From assembly GCA_963844205.1 (NCBI GenBank), contig CAWJNK010000014.1, positions 1,364,001 to 1,428,000 on the forward strand: DNA of 64,000 bases. The letters are read 5' to 3'. The DNA comes from DASSUW01 sp963844205 (lineage in GTDB: Bacteria; Actinomycetota; Thermoleophilia; Solirubrobacterales; Solirubrobacteraceae). The translations under genes and the position numbers were made by a program. How positions within the stretch are numbered: position 1 is the first letter of the stretch; each line of letters opens with the position of its first letter. Shown one piece after another: positions 1 to 10,361 of the stretch. Below the pieces are notes generated by a model that made no database searches, was not told the origin of the DNA, and saw nothing but the letters and a program-made list of their open reading frames with translations.

Positions 1-1
1 C

Positions 2-772
2 CTCGAGCGTCGCCGGGCCGCGACCGAGCGCTGGGCCGCTCGCCTCGGGCTTGACCGGCGCGAGGCGGCCCCGGAGGACCGCCCGTCGGTGCGCCTGCTC
101 CACGTGGACGGCGACGAGGACCGGCTCCTCGCCGCGCTGCTGTTCGAGTCCACCGCAGCGAGCGAGGAGGCGACGCTCGAGACCGTCCGCCGCCTCGACG
201 CGGGCGAGCGCGCACGGATGCTCGCCGACCTCGTCGGGGAGCGGCGCAACCGCCGGCACCGCCCGGGCCGCGGCTTCGAGGCGCTGCGCTACCGCTTCGA
301 GGTCGTGTCCGACTACGGCGCGTTCCGCGACCTCCAGCGCCACCGCATGCTGACCGTCCAGTGGCAGACGCTGTCGCCCGACCTCGGCGCCGCGGTGCCC
401 GACGAGGTGGCGGCCGCCGGCTGCGGCAACGTCTACGCTCGCGCCCTCGAGCGCTCGCGCGCCGAGTACGAGCGCCTCGAGGCCGCGGGCCTGGCCGAGG
501 CCGCGCCCTACGCGCTCTGCCTCGGCTACCGCATCCGCTACGTGCTCGACCTCAACGCCCGCGAGGCGATGCACATGATCGAGCTCCGCTCCGGCCGCGA
601 AGGCCACCCCGGCTACCGCGCCGTCGCCCACGAGATGCACGCCCAGATCGCGTCCCGCCATCCCGCGGTCGCCGCCGCGATGGACTACGTCGACCGCTCG
701 TCCGAGCCGCGCCTCGAGCGCATCCTCGCCGAGATGCGGGCCGCGGACCGCCGCGCCGCGCTCTCACTCTGA
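2..772 (+). CDS. ThyX-like flavin-dependent thymidylate synthase, 3' part
   Basis: The gene enters from the left edge; its frame is open from base 2 and about 256 residues are visible. It resembles the ThyX family, which methylates dUMP with FAD, NADPH and methylenetetrahydrofolate. The recognisable block lies at visible residues ~97-115 (YRFEVV...LQRHR), where ThyX proteins have RHRx7S. Here RHR is followed by MLTVQWQ and then Thr, so the usual Ser and the NE of the motif are missing. This could be the second, degenerate domain of a tandem ThyX-like protein whose first half lies outside the window. The Dcd gene at 39261 belongs to the same dTMP pathway. The family is fairly clear; activity is doubtful. 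Confidence 0.7.
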   Translation, partial: LERRRAATERWAARLGLDRREAAPEDRPSVRLLHVDGDEDRLLAALLFESTAASEEATLETVRRLDAGERARMLADLVGERRNRRHRPGRGFEALRYRFEVVSDYGAFRDLQRHRMLTVQWQTLSPDLGAAVPDEVAAAGCGNVYARALERSRAEYERLEAAGLAEAAPYALCLGYRIRYVLDLNAREAMHMIELRSGREGHPGYRAVAHEMHAQIASRHPAVAAAMDYVDRSSEPRLERILAEMRAADRRAALSL

Positions 773-773
773 G

Positions 774-890
774 CGTCAACTGCGCTGGGTGGGGAGACGG
801 TGGATCGGCCGCTCGGCCTGCCGAGTGTCCACTTAATACCGCTCAAGGGAAACAACTGGACACTCGACCCACCGGGGCGGCCGATCCCGC
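774..890. repeat. Palindromic repeat element, family A, copy 1
   Basis: This non-coding element starts one base after the upstream stop codon. Bases 774-794 (CGTCAACTGCGCTGGGTGGG plus G) match both ends of the element at 25799-25987. Inside are nested inverted repeats: GGATCGGCCGC pairs with GCGGCCGATCC, and GAGTGTCCA (823-831) pairs with TGGACACTC. The inner arms belong to a unit of the form CGAGYG..S..TTAAT that recurs in copy 2. The right terminal repeat of copy 2 is not visible here, so this copy looks truncated. It also fills the gap between two convergent genes and could act as a terminator. Confidence 0.7.
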
Positions 891-927
891 GCTCCCTCAA
901 TGCCGAAGTTCGTCCCGCCGGGCGGGG

Positions 928-3273
928 TCAGCGCGGGCGGGGTGGGAGGGCCCAGAGGGCTCGGAGGCGGCCCGCGGGGCCGAGGCCCTGCGCCAGCGCT
1001 CGCCGGAGCGCCCGGCGCTGCGCGGGCGTCGGCGTGACCGCCGCGCCGCCGTAGCGGGACGCGCTGAGCGCGCGCAGGTAGGCGGCCGCGTCGGCCGAGG
1101 CTCCGAGCCGCTGCTCGAGCTGCCGCAGCGTCGTGCCCGTCTCGAGCGGGCGGCCCGCCCGCCGGAGCGCCGACTCGAGCTCGGCGAGCGCCCGCTCGAG
1201 CGGCGGGAGCGTGAGCCGGCGCCGGTAGCGGCGCAACGCGACGACGAGCCACGCGACGAGCAGCGCGACTGCGCCGCCGAGCGCAGCCCAGGTCCACCAC
1301 GCGATCCCGCCGCCCGCCCCGGCCGTCGCCGAGTCCTCGCTGGCGCGCAGCGGGTCGAGCAGCAGGTCCGGCCGCAGGCCGTTCTGCCCCCGCGTTGCGT
1401 TCCCTCCGCCATCGCCGGCGGTTGCATCGGACGGCGACGTCGGGATCGGCGCCGGCGGCGCCTCCAGCGCCGCAATCTGCGAGCGCGCGGGCGTCGGATC
1501 CGGCGTCGGGTCGTAGGTCACCCAGCCGAGCTCGTCGAACCACGCCTCGACCCACGAGTGGGCGTCGGTGTCGCGCACGATCCAGGCGTCGCGCCGCTCG
1601 GAGTACCCGCCCGGGCTGAAGCCCGTCGCCACCCGCGCCGGGATGCCCCCCATCCGCAGCAGCAGCGCCATGGCGCCGGAGAAGTGCTGGCAGTAGCCGT
1701 CCTTGGTGTCGAACAGGAAGGCGTCCAGCGGCGCGCGGCCCACCGGCGGCGGCGTGGGCCGCTCCGAGTACCCGAAGCCCTGCTGCAGGTACGCGTTCAC
1801 GGCCAGGATGTACTCGAACGGCGTCTCGACGCCCGCCCGCAGCGTCTTCGCCAGCCGCCAGGTGCGGGCGTAGGCCGTCCGCCGCATGGTCGCGTCGAGC
1901 CCGCCGTAGCGCGTGCGCCGGATCTTCGGATACGTGACGTAGGACTCGCGCGGATCGCCGAAGCCCCGGAAGTGCACGACCCCCGACTCGACCCTGCCAT
2001 CGCCCACGCCCCCGAGCTCCCGGACCGTCGGACGCCGCGACGGCGCGAAGCGGACCGTCATCGTCAGGTCATCGGCGCGCTCGGCGCGCAGGCCGGTGGC
2101 GTCAGGCCCCCGCATCTCGGCCGCGGTGGGGGTCGGGACGTACGACTCGACCGAGTAGGAGTCGCCGCGGCGCAGCTCCGTGCCGGCGACCCAGCGGCCC
2201 GGGACGCCGGACGGCTGTAGCGGCCGAGTCGCGTCGTCGACCTCCATGATCGAGCCCGCCGCCGGCACGTCGCGCGTGCGCATGCGCCGGATCGAGACCT
2301 CGGCCCGGTCGATCCAGCCCGGCTTGTTGCGCCAGTCGTCGCGCAGCTCGCCGGCGACGTCGTCGTCGTTCCCGGCCGATTCCTTCCAGATGGTCCCGTC
2401 GAAGCGCGACAGGTTCGCGAGCTTCCAGTAGTGCGGCTCGTCGGACTTGACGCGCATGACCTCGTTGCCGTCGCGCGGCCACGTGATCGGGCCGTAGCTG
2501 TGGTTCCAGCTGAATCGCACCGGGTCGTCGGGCCCGAGACCCTCGGCGAAGGCCCGGTAGTCGAACCACGGCTCGCCGCGATCGGCGACCGCGGCGAGCG
2601 GGAGCGCCCCCGCCAGCGCCACCCCGAGCAGCGCCGCCACGCCGATCCCGGGCCGCAGCGGCAGCCGCTCGAGCCACAGGAAGCAGACCGTGAGCGCCGC
2701 GATCGCCACGCCCAGCAGCAGCGGCCGCGTGCCCCCGAGCGACACGACCGGTGACACGACGAGCACCAGCAGCGCGACGAGCGCCAGGAACGGATAGCCG
2801 CGCCCGCCGTCCGAGCCGCTGCCACGCGGCCAGACCGCGAGCAGCCCCGCGAGTGTCAGCAGCAGCGAGCCGCACACCTCGAGCGCCACGCGCGGCCAGG
2901 CGTCCGCGCCCGCGTACGGCAGCCGGACGGTGCCCAGCGACTGGGCGCCGCCGGTGACGCCCTCCACGAGCTCGTCCCAGCGCCCCGGCTTCAGGTACAC
3001 GAGATCGAGACCAGACAGCGCCACCGCCAGCACCACCCCAAGCGCGGTGACGACGAGCGTGGCCGGCCCGGGCGCCCGCCGCCGCTCGCAGGCGAGCACC
3101 GCCGCGGCCGCCGCCACCGCCGCCGCCACCCACAGCAGCGCGCGCCCCGAGCTGAGCCCCTGGACCATCCGCTGCCACTGGAGCGCACCCAGCGAGGCCA
3201 GCGCGGCGAACCCGACCAGCCGCGCCGCCCACACCGGCAGCAGCGCGTCGGGCCCGCGCTCGGGTGTGCTCAC
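928..3273 (-). CDS. TgpA-like transmembrane transglutaminase-fold protein
   Basis: A 781-residue membrane protein of the DUF3488/transglutaminase_core type. The N-terminal ~200 residues hold about six or seven hydrophobic helices. An extracytoplasmic region follows with a transglutaminase core whose triad is visible: Cys528 (DGYCQHFSGA), His572 (DTDAHSWVEAW) and Asp588 (YDPTPDP). One more helix (GGIAWWTWAALGG) precedes a cytoplasmic tail. Relatives are thought to be envelope proteases or transglutaminases and usually sit beside a MoxR ATPase and a DUF58 gene, which are absent here. The GTG start overlaps the upstream synthetase stop as GTGA, implying translational coupling. The substrate is unknown. 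Confidence 0.85.
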   Translation of the reverse strand: MSTPERGPDALLPVWAARLVGFAALASLGALQWQRMVQGLSSGRALLWVAAAVAAAAAVLACERRRAPGPATLVVTALGVVLAVALSGLDLVYLKPGRWDELVEGVTGGAQSLGTVRLPYAGADAWPRVALEVCGSLLLTLAGLLAVWPRGSGSDGGRGYPFLALVALLVLVVSPVVSLGGTRPLLLGVAIAALTVCFLWLERLPLRPGIGVAALLGVALAGALPLAAVADRGEPWFDYRAFAEGLGPDDPVRFSWNHSYGPITWPRDGNEVMRVKSDEPHYWKLANLSRFDGTIWKESAGNDDDVAGELRDDWRNKPGWIDRAEVSIRRMRTRDVPAAGSIMEVDDATRPLQPSGVPGRWVAGTELRRGDSYSVESYVPTPTAAEMRGPDATGLRAERADDLTMTVRFAPSRRPTVRELGGVGDGRVESGVVHFRGFGDPRESYVTYPKIRRTRYGGLDATMRRTAYARTWRLAKTLRAGVETPFEYILAVNAYLQQGFGYSERPTPPPVGRAPLDAFLFDTKDGYCQHFSGAMALLLRMGGIPARVATGFSPGGYSERRDAWIVRDTDAHSWVEAWFDELGWVTYDPTPDPTPARSQIAALEAPPAPIPTSPSDATAGDGGGNATRGQNGLRPDLLLDPLRASEDSATAGAGGGIAWWTWAALGGAVALLVAWLVVALRRYRRRLTLPPLERALAELESALRRAGRPLETGTTLRQLEQRLGASADAAAYLRALSASRYGGAAVTPTPAQRRALRRALAQGLGPAGRLRALWALPPRPR

Positions 3274-4832
3274 CGCGCCGATTCCATCTCCTTCTGCCGC
3301 AGCTCGATCCGCCGGATCTTGCCCGTGAGCGTCTTCGGCAGCTCGTCGACGAACTCGATCCTGCGCGGGTAGGCGTAGGCCGAGAGGCGCTCGCGCACGA
3401 ACCTCTGGATGTCCTCGACCAGCGCGTCGGAGGCCGAGTGCCCCGAGGCGAGCACGATGAACGCCTTGACGACGTTCCCGCGCCGCTCGTCGGGCGACGC
3501 GACCGCCGCCGCCTCGGCCACCGCCTCGTGCTCGAGGCAGACCGACTCGACCTCGAACGGGCCGATCCGGTAGCCGGCGGCGATGATCACGTCGTCGGCG
3601 CGGCCCTCGTACCAGACGTAGCCGTCCTCGTCGACGCGGGCGGCGTCCTTGGAGTGGAACCACTCGCCGCCGAACGTCTCCCGCGAGGCCTCCTCGTTGC
3701 GCCAGTAGCCGAGCGGATAGTGCGGGTTCGACCGCGCCCGCAGGCAGATCTCGCCGCGCTCGCCCTGCGGGACCGGCTGCTCGTCCTCGTCGAGGATCTG
3801 CACGTCCCAGCCCGGCATCGGCTTGCCCATCGAGCCCTCGCGGACCTCCATGAACGGGTAGTTGGCGACCAGCGGATACGACTCGGTGAGCCCGTAGTAG
3901 TCGAGCACCGTGAGCCCGTACTGCTCGCGGAACCAGCGGATCGCCTCGGGGTTGAGCGGCTCGCCCGCCGAGCAGACGCGGCGGAACTTCTGCGGGTAGC
4001 GCGTGCCGGCGTCGGAGATCGACATCATCGAGCGCATCGCGGTCGGGGTCGTGAACACGTTCGTGACCTCGTGGCGGGACAGGAAGTCCAGCTGCTTATG
4101 GGGATCGAACCCGCCCTGCCGCTGATACACGAGCTGCAGCGCGCCGAGCCGCCACGGCCCGAGCAGCGGCGCGATCCCCGCCGCCCACGCCCACTCGCCC
4201 ATGCCGTGGAACTTCTCGCCCTCCTGCACCTCGTGGCAGTAGATGAACTCCTCGTGCGCCAAGACGTAGCGGTGGGCGTGCAGGATGCCCTTGGCGAGGC
4301 CCGTGGTGCCCGACGAGTAGTAGAGCTGCGCCGGGTCGTCGGCCGCGGTGTCGACGAGTTCGAACGACGGGTCGCCGCCCGCCAGCAGGTCCTCGTCGAG
4401 GATCAGGACCTGCTCGGCCTCGACGCGGCCGGCGTTGGCCTCGTTGGTGAGCAGCACCTTGGGCTCGGAGTCGCGCACGCGGTGCGCGATCCCCTCGTCG
4501 CCGTACAGCACCGACATCGAGAGCAGGATCGCGCCGGCCTTCCAGGTGCCGAAGAAGGCAGCGGCGGTCTCGGGGGTCGGCGGCAGCAGCATCGCGACGC
4601 GGTCACCCCGCTCTACACCGTGCGCGCGCAGCACGTTCGCGAAGCGGTTCGACCACTCCTGCAGCTCGCCCCAGCGGACCTCCCGCACCGTGCCCTCGAA
4701 GTCCTCGTGGATCATCGCGAGCTTGTCGGCCGGGTGCTTGTCGCAGCAGTCGACGGCGATGTTGTAGGGCTCGGGCACGCGCCACTCGTGCGCCGCGACC
4801 GCTTCCTCGTATGACCCGATCTCGAGCGTCAT
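3270..4832 (-). CDS. Acyl-CoA synthetase, AMP-forming
   Basis: A 520-residue member of the ANL superfamily. It activates a carboxylic acid to acyl-AMP and then acyl-CoA. Visible signatures are the P-loop-like YYSSGTTGLAKG, the adenine-site YGLTES, the hinge region DDVIIAAGYRIGPFEVES and the C-terminal catalytic lysine in PKTLTGKIRR. The length and the ACS-like C-terminal half suit a short- to medium-chain acid, benzoate-type acid or acetate, but the substrate cannot be read from the sequence. The ATG follows GGAGAGGAG at good spacing. It is divergent from the DUF1707 gene and coupled to the transglutaminase-like gene downstream. Confidence 0.88.
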   Translation of the reverse strand: MTLEIGSYEEAVAAHEWRVPEPYNIAVDCCDKHPADKLAMIHEDFEGTVREVRWGELQEWSNRFANVLRAHGVERGDRVAMLLPPTPETAAAFFGTWKAGAILLSMSVLYGDEGIAHRVRDSEPKVLLTNEANAGRVEAEQVLILDEDLLAGGDPSFELVDTAADDPAQLYYSSGTTGLAKGILHAHRYVLAHEEFIYCHEVQEGEKFHGMGEWAWAAGIAPLLGPWRLGALQLVYQRQGGFDPHKQLDFLSRHEVTNVFTTPTAMRSMMSISDAGTRYPQKFRRVCSAGEPLNPEAIRWFREQYGLTVLDYYGLTESYPLVANYPFMEVREGSMGKPMPGWDVQILDEDEQPVPQGERGEICLRARSNPHYPLGYWRNEEASRETFGGEWFHSKDAARVDEDGYVWYEGRADDVIIAAGYRIGPFEVESVCLEHEAVAEAAAVASPDERRGNVVKAFIVLASGHSASDALVEDIQRFVRERLSAYAYPRRIEFVDELPKTLTGKIRRIELRQKEMESAR

Positions 4833-4872
4833 CGATCTCTCCTCTCCGTCAACCGCTGACGATACTGAGGGG

Positions 4873-5436
4873 GTGCCCGACCTCCGAGCATCGGACGCAG
4901 ACCGCGAAGCCGCCGTTGAGGCCCTGCGCAGCCACGCCATGGCCGGGCGGCTGGACATCGACGAGCTCGACGAGCGGATCGAGAAGGCGTACGCGGCCAA
5001 GCTGCTGAGCGAGCTCGCCGCGCTGCAGGTGGACCTTCCAAGGCTCGCCGTCCGCCCGCACCGCGCTCCCGAGCAGCGCCGCAGGCGGCCGATGGTGCCC
5101 GGGAAGATGGGCTTCACGAGCCGCTGGCACTCGCCCGCCGACGCCCGGATCACCATGCGCGAGTTGATGACCTTCGTCGTGCCGCCGATGGAGCGCTGGG
5201 GCTACGACCTCACCCAGCGCTGGGACGGGCGGCTGCGGTTCGAGCGCGAGACGCGCCCGATCTGGACCATCCTCGTCGCGATCTTCCTGTTCCCGTTCGG
5301 ACTGCTCGCGCTGCTCTACAAGGACCGCGAGCGCGTCACGATCGACCTCGACGAGGACGAGGGCGGCACGAACCTGGTGGCCAGCGGGGTCGCGCCGCTG
5401 CCGATCCGCCGCGCGTTCGCGGAGCTGGAAGACTGA
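4873..5436 (+). CDS. DUF1707 domain membrane protein
   Basis: A 187-residue protein. The first ~55 residues match the DUF1707 signature (LRASDADREAAVEALRSH, then GRLDIDELDERI and a leucine-rich end), a small module found at the N-terminus of many actinobacterial membrane or sensor proteins. One hydrophobic segment (WTILVAIFLFPFGLLALLY) lies near residues 130-150. The remaining sequence has no clear family. The GTG is preceded by GATACT six bases upstream and by a G-rich stretch. It lies five bases before the SDR gene, so the two are probably cotranscribed. Confidence 0.75.
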   Translation: MPDLRASDADREAAVEALRSHAMAGRLDIDELDERIEKAYAAKLLSELAALQVDLPRLAVRPHRAPEQRRRRPMVPGKMGFTSRWHSPADARITMRELMTFVVPPMERWGYDLTQRWDGRLRFERETRPIWTILVAIFLFPFGLLALLYKDRERVTIDLDEDEGGTNLVASGVAPLPIRRAFAELED

Positions 5437-5441
5437 GGCGG

Positions 5442-6170
5442 ATGGAGCGGGCGGCGCTGGTCACGGGGGCGGCGAGCGGCATCGGGCGGGCGATCGCCGA
5501 GCGGCTGGAGCGCGACGGCGCGGCCGTGCTCTCGGTGGACCTCGAGGCGGACGGGCCCGGCGTGCCGTTCGCCGCCGACCTGACGACCCGTGAGGGCAAC
5601 CGCGACGCGGTCGCGAAGGCGCTGGACGAGTTCGGACGGCTCGACGCGGTGATCGCCAACGCCGGCTTCCAGCACGTCGCGCCGGTCGAGGAGTTCCCCG
5701 AGGACCGGTGGGACGCCATCGTCTCGCTCCTGCTCACAAGCCCGTTCCTGCTCGCCCGCGCCGCCTGGCCCGCGCTGCGCGCCTCCGGCGACGGCCGCTT
5801 CGTCGCCATCGCGTCGATCCACGGGCTCGTCGCCTCCCCGTTCAAGAGCGCCTACGTGTCGGCGAAGCACGGCGTCGTCGGCCTCGTGAAGACGCTCGCG
5901 CTCGAGGGGGCCGAGCACGGGATCATGGCCACCGCGGTCTGCCCAGCGTTCGTCCGCACGCCGCTCGTCGAGCACCAGGTCGCCGACCGGGCCGCCGAGC
6001 AGGGGATCTCCGAGGACGATGCGCTCGACGCCCTGCTGGCGCCGCACGTCGTCAAGCGCCTGCTCGAGCCGGACGAGGTGGCCGACACCGTGGCCTACCT
6101 CCTCGGTCCCGGCGGCCGCGCCTTCACCGGCGCGGCGGTCACGATGGACCTGGGCTGGAGCGCGCGCTGA
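5442..6170 (+). CDS. Short-chain dehydrogenase, 3-hydroxybutyrate dehydrogenase-like
   Basis: A 242-residue classical SDR. The Rossmann motif TGAASGIG is at residues ~8-15, the NAG motif (IANAGF) near 72 and the catalytic Ser...YxxxK as SAYVSAKHG near 142-150. The segment CPAFVRTPLVEHQV with an EQGISEDDAL insert and a KRLLEPDEVAD block is typical of NAD-dependent D-3-hydroxybutyrate dehydrogenases, which interconvert 3-hydroxybutyrate and acetoacetate. Its position between two acyl-CoA/acetyl-CoA synthetase genes supports ketone-body or polyhydroxybutyrate metabolism. The specific substrate is inferred; the SDR assignment is firm. Confidence 0.85.
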   Translation: MERAALVTGAASGIGRAIAERLERDGAAVLSVDLEADGPGVPFAADLTTREGNRDAVAKALDEFGRLDAVIANAGFQHVAPVEEFPEDRWDAIVSLLLTSPFLLARAAWPALRASGDGRFVAIASIHGLVASPFKSAYVSAKHGVVGLVKTLALEGAEHGIMATAVCPAFVRTPLVEHQVADRAAEQGISEDDALDALLAPHVVKRLLEPDEVADTVAYLLGPGGRAFTGAAVTMDLGWSAR

Positions 6171-6176
6171 CGGCGC

Positions 6177-8147
<1,971 letters not shown>

Positions 8148-8172
8148 CCCTTGCTCCTCTCCGTTCAGACGT

Positions 8173-8205
8173 CATGGGGGCGGCGGGAGAACCGCCGCCC
8201 CCATG
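8173..8205 (-). terminator. Strong hairpin between actP-like gene and acs
   Basis: A perfect 14-bp stem, CATGGGGGCGGCGG against CCGCCGCCCCCATG, encloses a five-base loop. It lies between the symporter stop and the acs start on the minus strand. No T-run follows on the minus strand, so it may be an attenuator or RNA-stability element rather than a full intrinsic terminator. Confidence 0.65.
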
Positions 8206-8223
8206 TTGTACCCCTAGTGCGAT

Positions 8224-9822
8224 CTAGTGGTCGATGAGCACCTTCTCGGCTCCCAGCCCGGTCTCCGAGCGGACGTACAGCTCGTGGAACGTACGCTCGG
8301 CCTTGCGCTCGCGGCTGAGCACGGTCCCCAGCCAGCAACCGATGAACCCAAGCGGGATCGAGATGATGCCGGGGTTGTTGAGGTCGTACCAGGTGAACGC
8401 GCCCGTGTCCGGCGCGCCCGGCGGACCGGTCCACACGATCGGGCTGATCACGATCAGCGCCAGGGCCGAGATCACGCCGAACAGCACGCCCGTGACGGCG
8501 CCCGTGGTGTTGAAGCGCCGCCACGTCAGCGCCATCAGGAGCGCGGGGAAGTTGGCGCTCGCAGCGATCGCGAACGCGAGGCCGACCATGAAGGAGACGT
8601 TCTGCTCCTCGCCGCGGACGATCGCGAACGCGATCGCGATGACGCCGATCGTGAACGCGGCGATCTTCGCCACCCACACCTCCTCGCGCTCGGAGTCGTG
8701 CCCCTTGCGGATGATGTTCGACCAGACGTCGTGCGCAACGGCGGCCGAGGCGGAGAGCACGAGTCCTGCCACGACGGCGAGGATCGTCGCGAACGCGACG
8801 CCCGCGATCACCGCCAGGAACAGGTCGCCGCCGAACGTGCCCTCGCCGCCGCCGAGGAATGCGGCCAGGTTCGGCGCCGCGAGGTTGCCGCCGGTGCCGG
8901 CGGCCTCGACGCCCTCCTGGCCGAGGAACGCACGCGCGCCGAAGCCGATGAACGTGGTCAGCAGGTAGAAGAAGCCGATCAGGAACATCGCCCAGACCAC
9001 CGAGCTGCGCGCGGCCTTGGCGTTCGGCACGGTGAAGAACCGCATCAGGATGTGCGGCAGTCCGGCCGTGCCGAGCACGAGCGCAAGGCCGAGTGACACG
9101 GTGTCCGTCGGGGACTTCAGGAACGTCCCCGGCCCAAGCGAGAACGTGCTCTCCGCGGTCGTGTTTGCCTCTGCGCGGTTGAACAGCTCGATCGGGTTGA
9201 AGCCGACCTTGGCCAGCACGAAGATCGACATCACGGTGATGCCGGTCATCAGCAGCACGGCCTTGATGATCTGCACCCACGTGGTGGCGACCATGCCGCC
9301 GAAGATCACGTAGCAGAGCATGAACGCGCCGGTCAGGATCACGGCCAGCGAGAAGTCGATGCCTACGAGCGCCTGGATCAGCAGGCCGGCGCCGACCATC
9401 TGCGCGATGAGGTAGAAGGCCACCACGGCGAGCGTCCCGATCGCCGCGGCGGTGCGCGCGGGCCGCTCATTCAGCCGGAACGCGAGGACATCGGCGATCG
9501 TGAACTTGCCGGCGTTGCGCATGCGCTCGGCGAGCAGGAACATGACCGTGAGGAACGCGACGAGGAACCCGATCGAGTACAGGAACCCGTCGAACCCGAA
9601 GATGAAGATCAGCCCGGCGATGCCCAGGAACGAGGCCGCCGAGAGATAGTCGCCCGAGATCGCGAGGCCGTTCTGGGGCGCGGTGATCTGGCGACCCGCT
9701 GCGTAGAAGCCGACGGCGGTCCGCGCGCGCTTGGACGCCCAGTACGTGATGCCGAGCGTGATCGAGAGGACGATCGCGAAGATCACGACCGCCTCGACGT
9801 TGATGGCGGCGATCAGGCTCAT
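8224..9822 (-). CDS. actP: Sodium:solute (acetate) symporter, ActP-like
   Basis: A 532-residue polytopic membrane protein of the SSS family with about 13 hydrophobic helices. The early signature ISGDYLSAASFLGIAGLIF (residues ~55-73), GKFTIADVLAFRLNERPAR and FGGMVATTWVQIIKA match cation/acetate symporters. It should import acetate or a related short carboxylate with Na+. Acs lies downstream and the DUF485 partner upstream, the classic arrangement. Its ATG overlaps the DUF485 stop as ATGA, so the two are translationally coupled. Confidence 0.92.
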   Translation of the reverse strand: MSLIAAINVEAVVIFAIVLSITLGITYWASKRARTAVGFYAAGRQITAPQNGLAISGDYLSAASFLGIAGLIFIFGFDGFLYSIGFLVAFLTVMFLLAERMRNAGKFTIADVLAFRLNERPARTAAAIGTLAVVAFYLIAQMVGAGLLIQALVGIDFSLAVILTGAFMLCYVIFGGMVATTWVQIIKAVLLMTGITVMSIFVLAKVGFNPIELFNRAEANTTAESTFSLGPGTFLKSPTDTVSLGLALVLGTAGLPHILMRFFTVPNAKAARSSVVWAMFLIGFFYLLTTFIGFGARAFLGQEGVEAAGTGGNLAAPNLAAFLGGGEGTFGGDLFLAVIAGVAFATILAVVAGLVLSASAAVAHDVWSNIIRKGHDSEREEVWVAKIAAFTIGVIAIAFAIVRGEEQNVSFMVGLAFAIAASANFPALLMALTWRRFNTTGAVTGVLFGVISALALIVISPIVWTGPPGAPDTGAFTWYDLNNPGIISIPLGFIGCWLGTVLSRERKAERTFHELYVRSETGLGAEKVLIDH

Positions 9823-10196
9823 CGCTGCACCTCCGTCTCCGTCGCCGCGGGCTTACGATCGAAGCGGCCGTCAGCCGCCAGCTCGCCGCCCTCGGCCATC
9901 TCGACGATGCGGGCCGCGAGCGGGTCGTAGTTGCGGTCCGCCTTGCGCAGGTACGTGATCCCGAGCACGAAGACCATCACGAACTGCGTCAGCGCCAGGC
10001 AGTAGCCCACCGTGAGGCCCTCGTAGACCGACTCCGCCATGAAGTCCTGGGCGTAGCCGCACAGCAGGATGAAGCCCATGTAGTACGCCAGGAAGAAGAT
10101 CGTCGCGGGCACGACGAAAGACCTCCGCTTGCGGACGAGCTCCTGGAACTCTGGGGAGCGCTCGATGCGCTCCCAGTCATGGTCCGGCTCCCTCAT
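9819..10196 (-). CDS. DUF485 small membrane protein (symporter partner)
   Basis: A 125-residue protein with two hydrophobic segments (FVVPATIFFLAYYMGFILLCGYA and VGYCLALTQFVMVFVLGITYL) and a conserved start HDWERIERSPEFQELVRKRR, the DUF485 signature. This family almost always precedes ActP-like symporter genes and may be an accessory subunit. The ATG was chosen because it follows GGGAGGAGAAGG. It heads the operon running toward acs and is divergent from the sensor kinase gene at 10362. Confidence 0.9.
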   Translation of the reverse strand: MREPDHDWERIERSPEFQELVRKRRSFVVPATIFFLAYYMGFILLCGYAQDFMAESVYEGLTVGYCLALTQFVMVFVLGITYLRKADRNYDPLAARIVEMAEGGELAADGRFDRKPAATETEVQR

Positions 10197-10361
10197 CCTT
10201 CTCCTCCCTTCGCTGGGGGCAACTCGGCGCGAGGTGATACCCGCGGGTTCTCGCGCATTTGTGCGGAATCGCTCAAAGGTCGATCTGCGCGATGAACGGT
10301 GTCTGCGGCACGACGAGCGGCGGCCCACTCGGCGACGCCGGGACTATGCTCGCCCGCGAGG
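10197..10361. promoter_or_regulatory. Divergent control region, symporter operon / sensor operon
   Basis: This 165-bp gap separates the DUF485-symporter operon from the LytS-LytT-symporter operon. On the plus strand TATGCT (10345-10350) is a likely -10. A short imperfect palindrome, CGCATTTGTGCG, lies near 10255. I could not find the paired direct repeats expected of a LytTR binding site, but this gap is the most logical target of the regulator at 11534. Confidence 0.5.
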
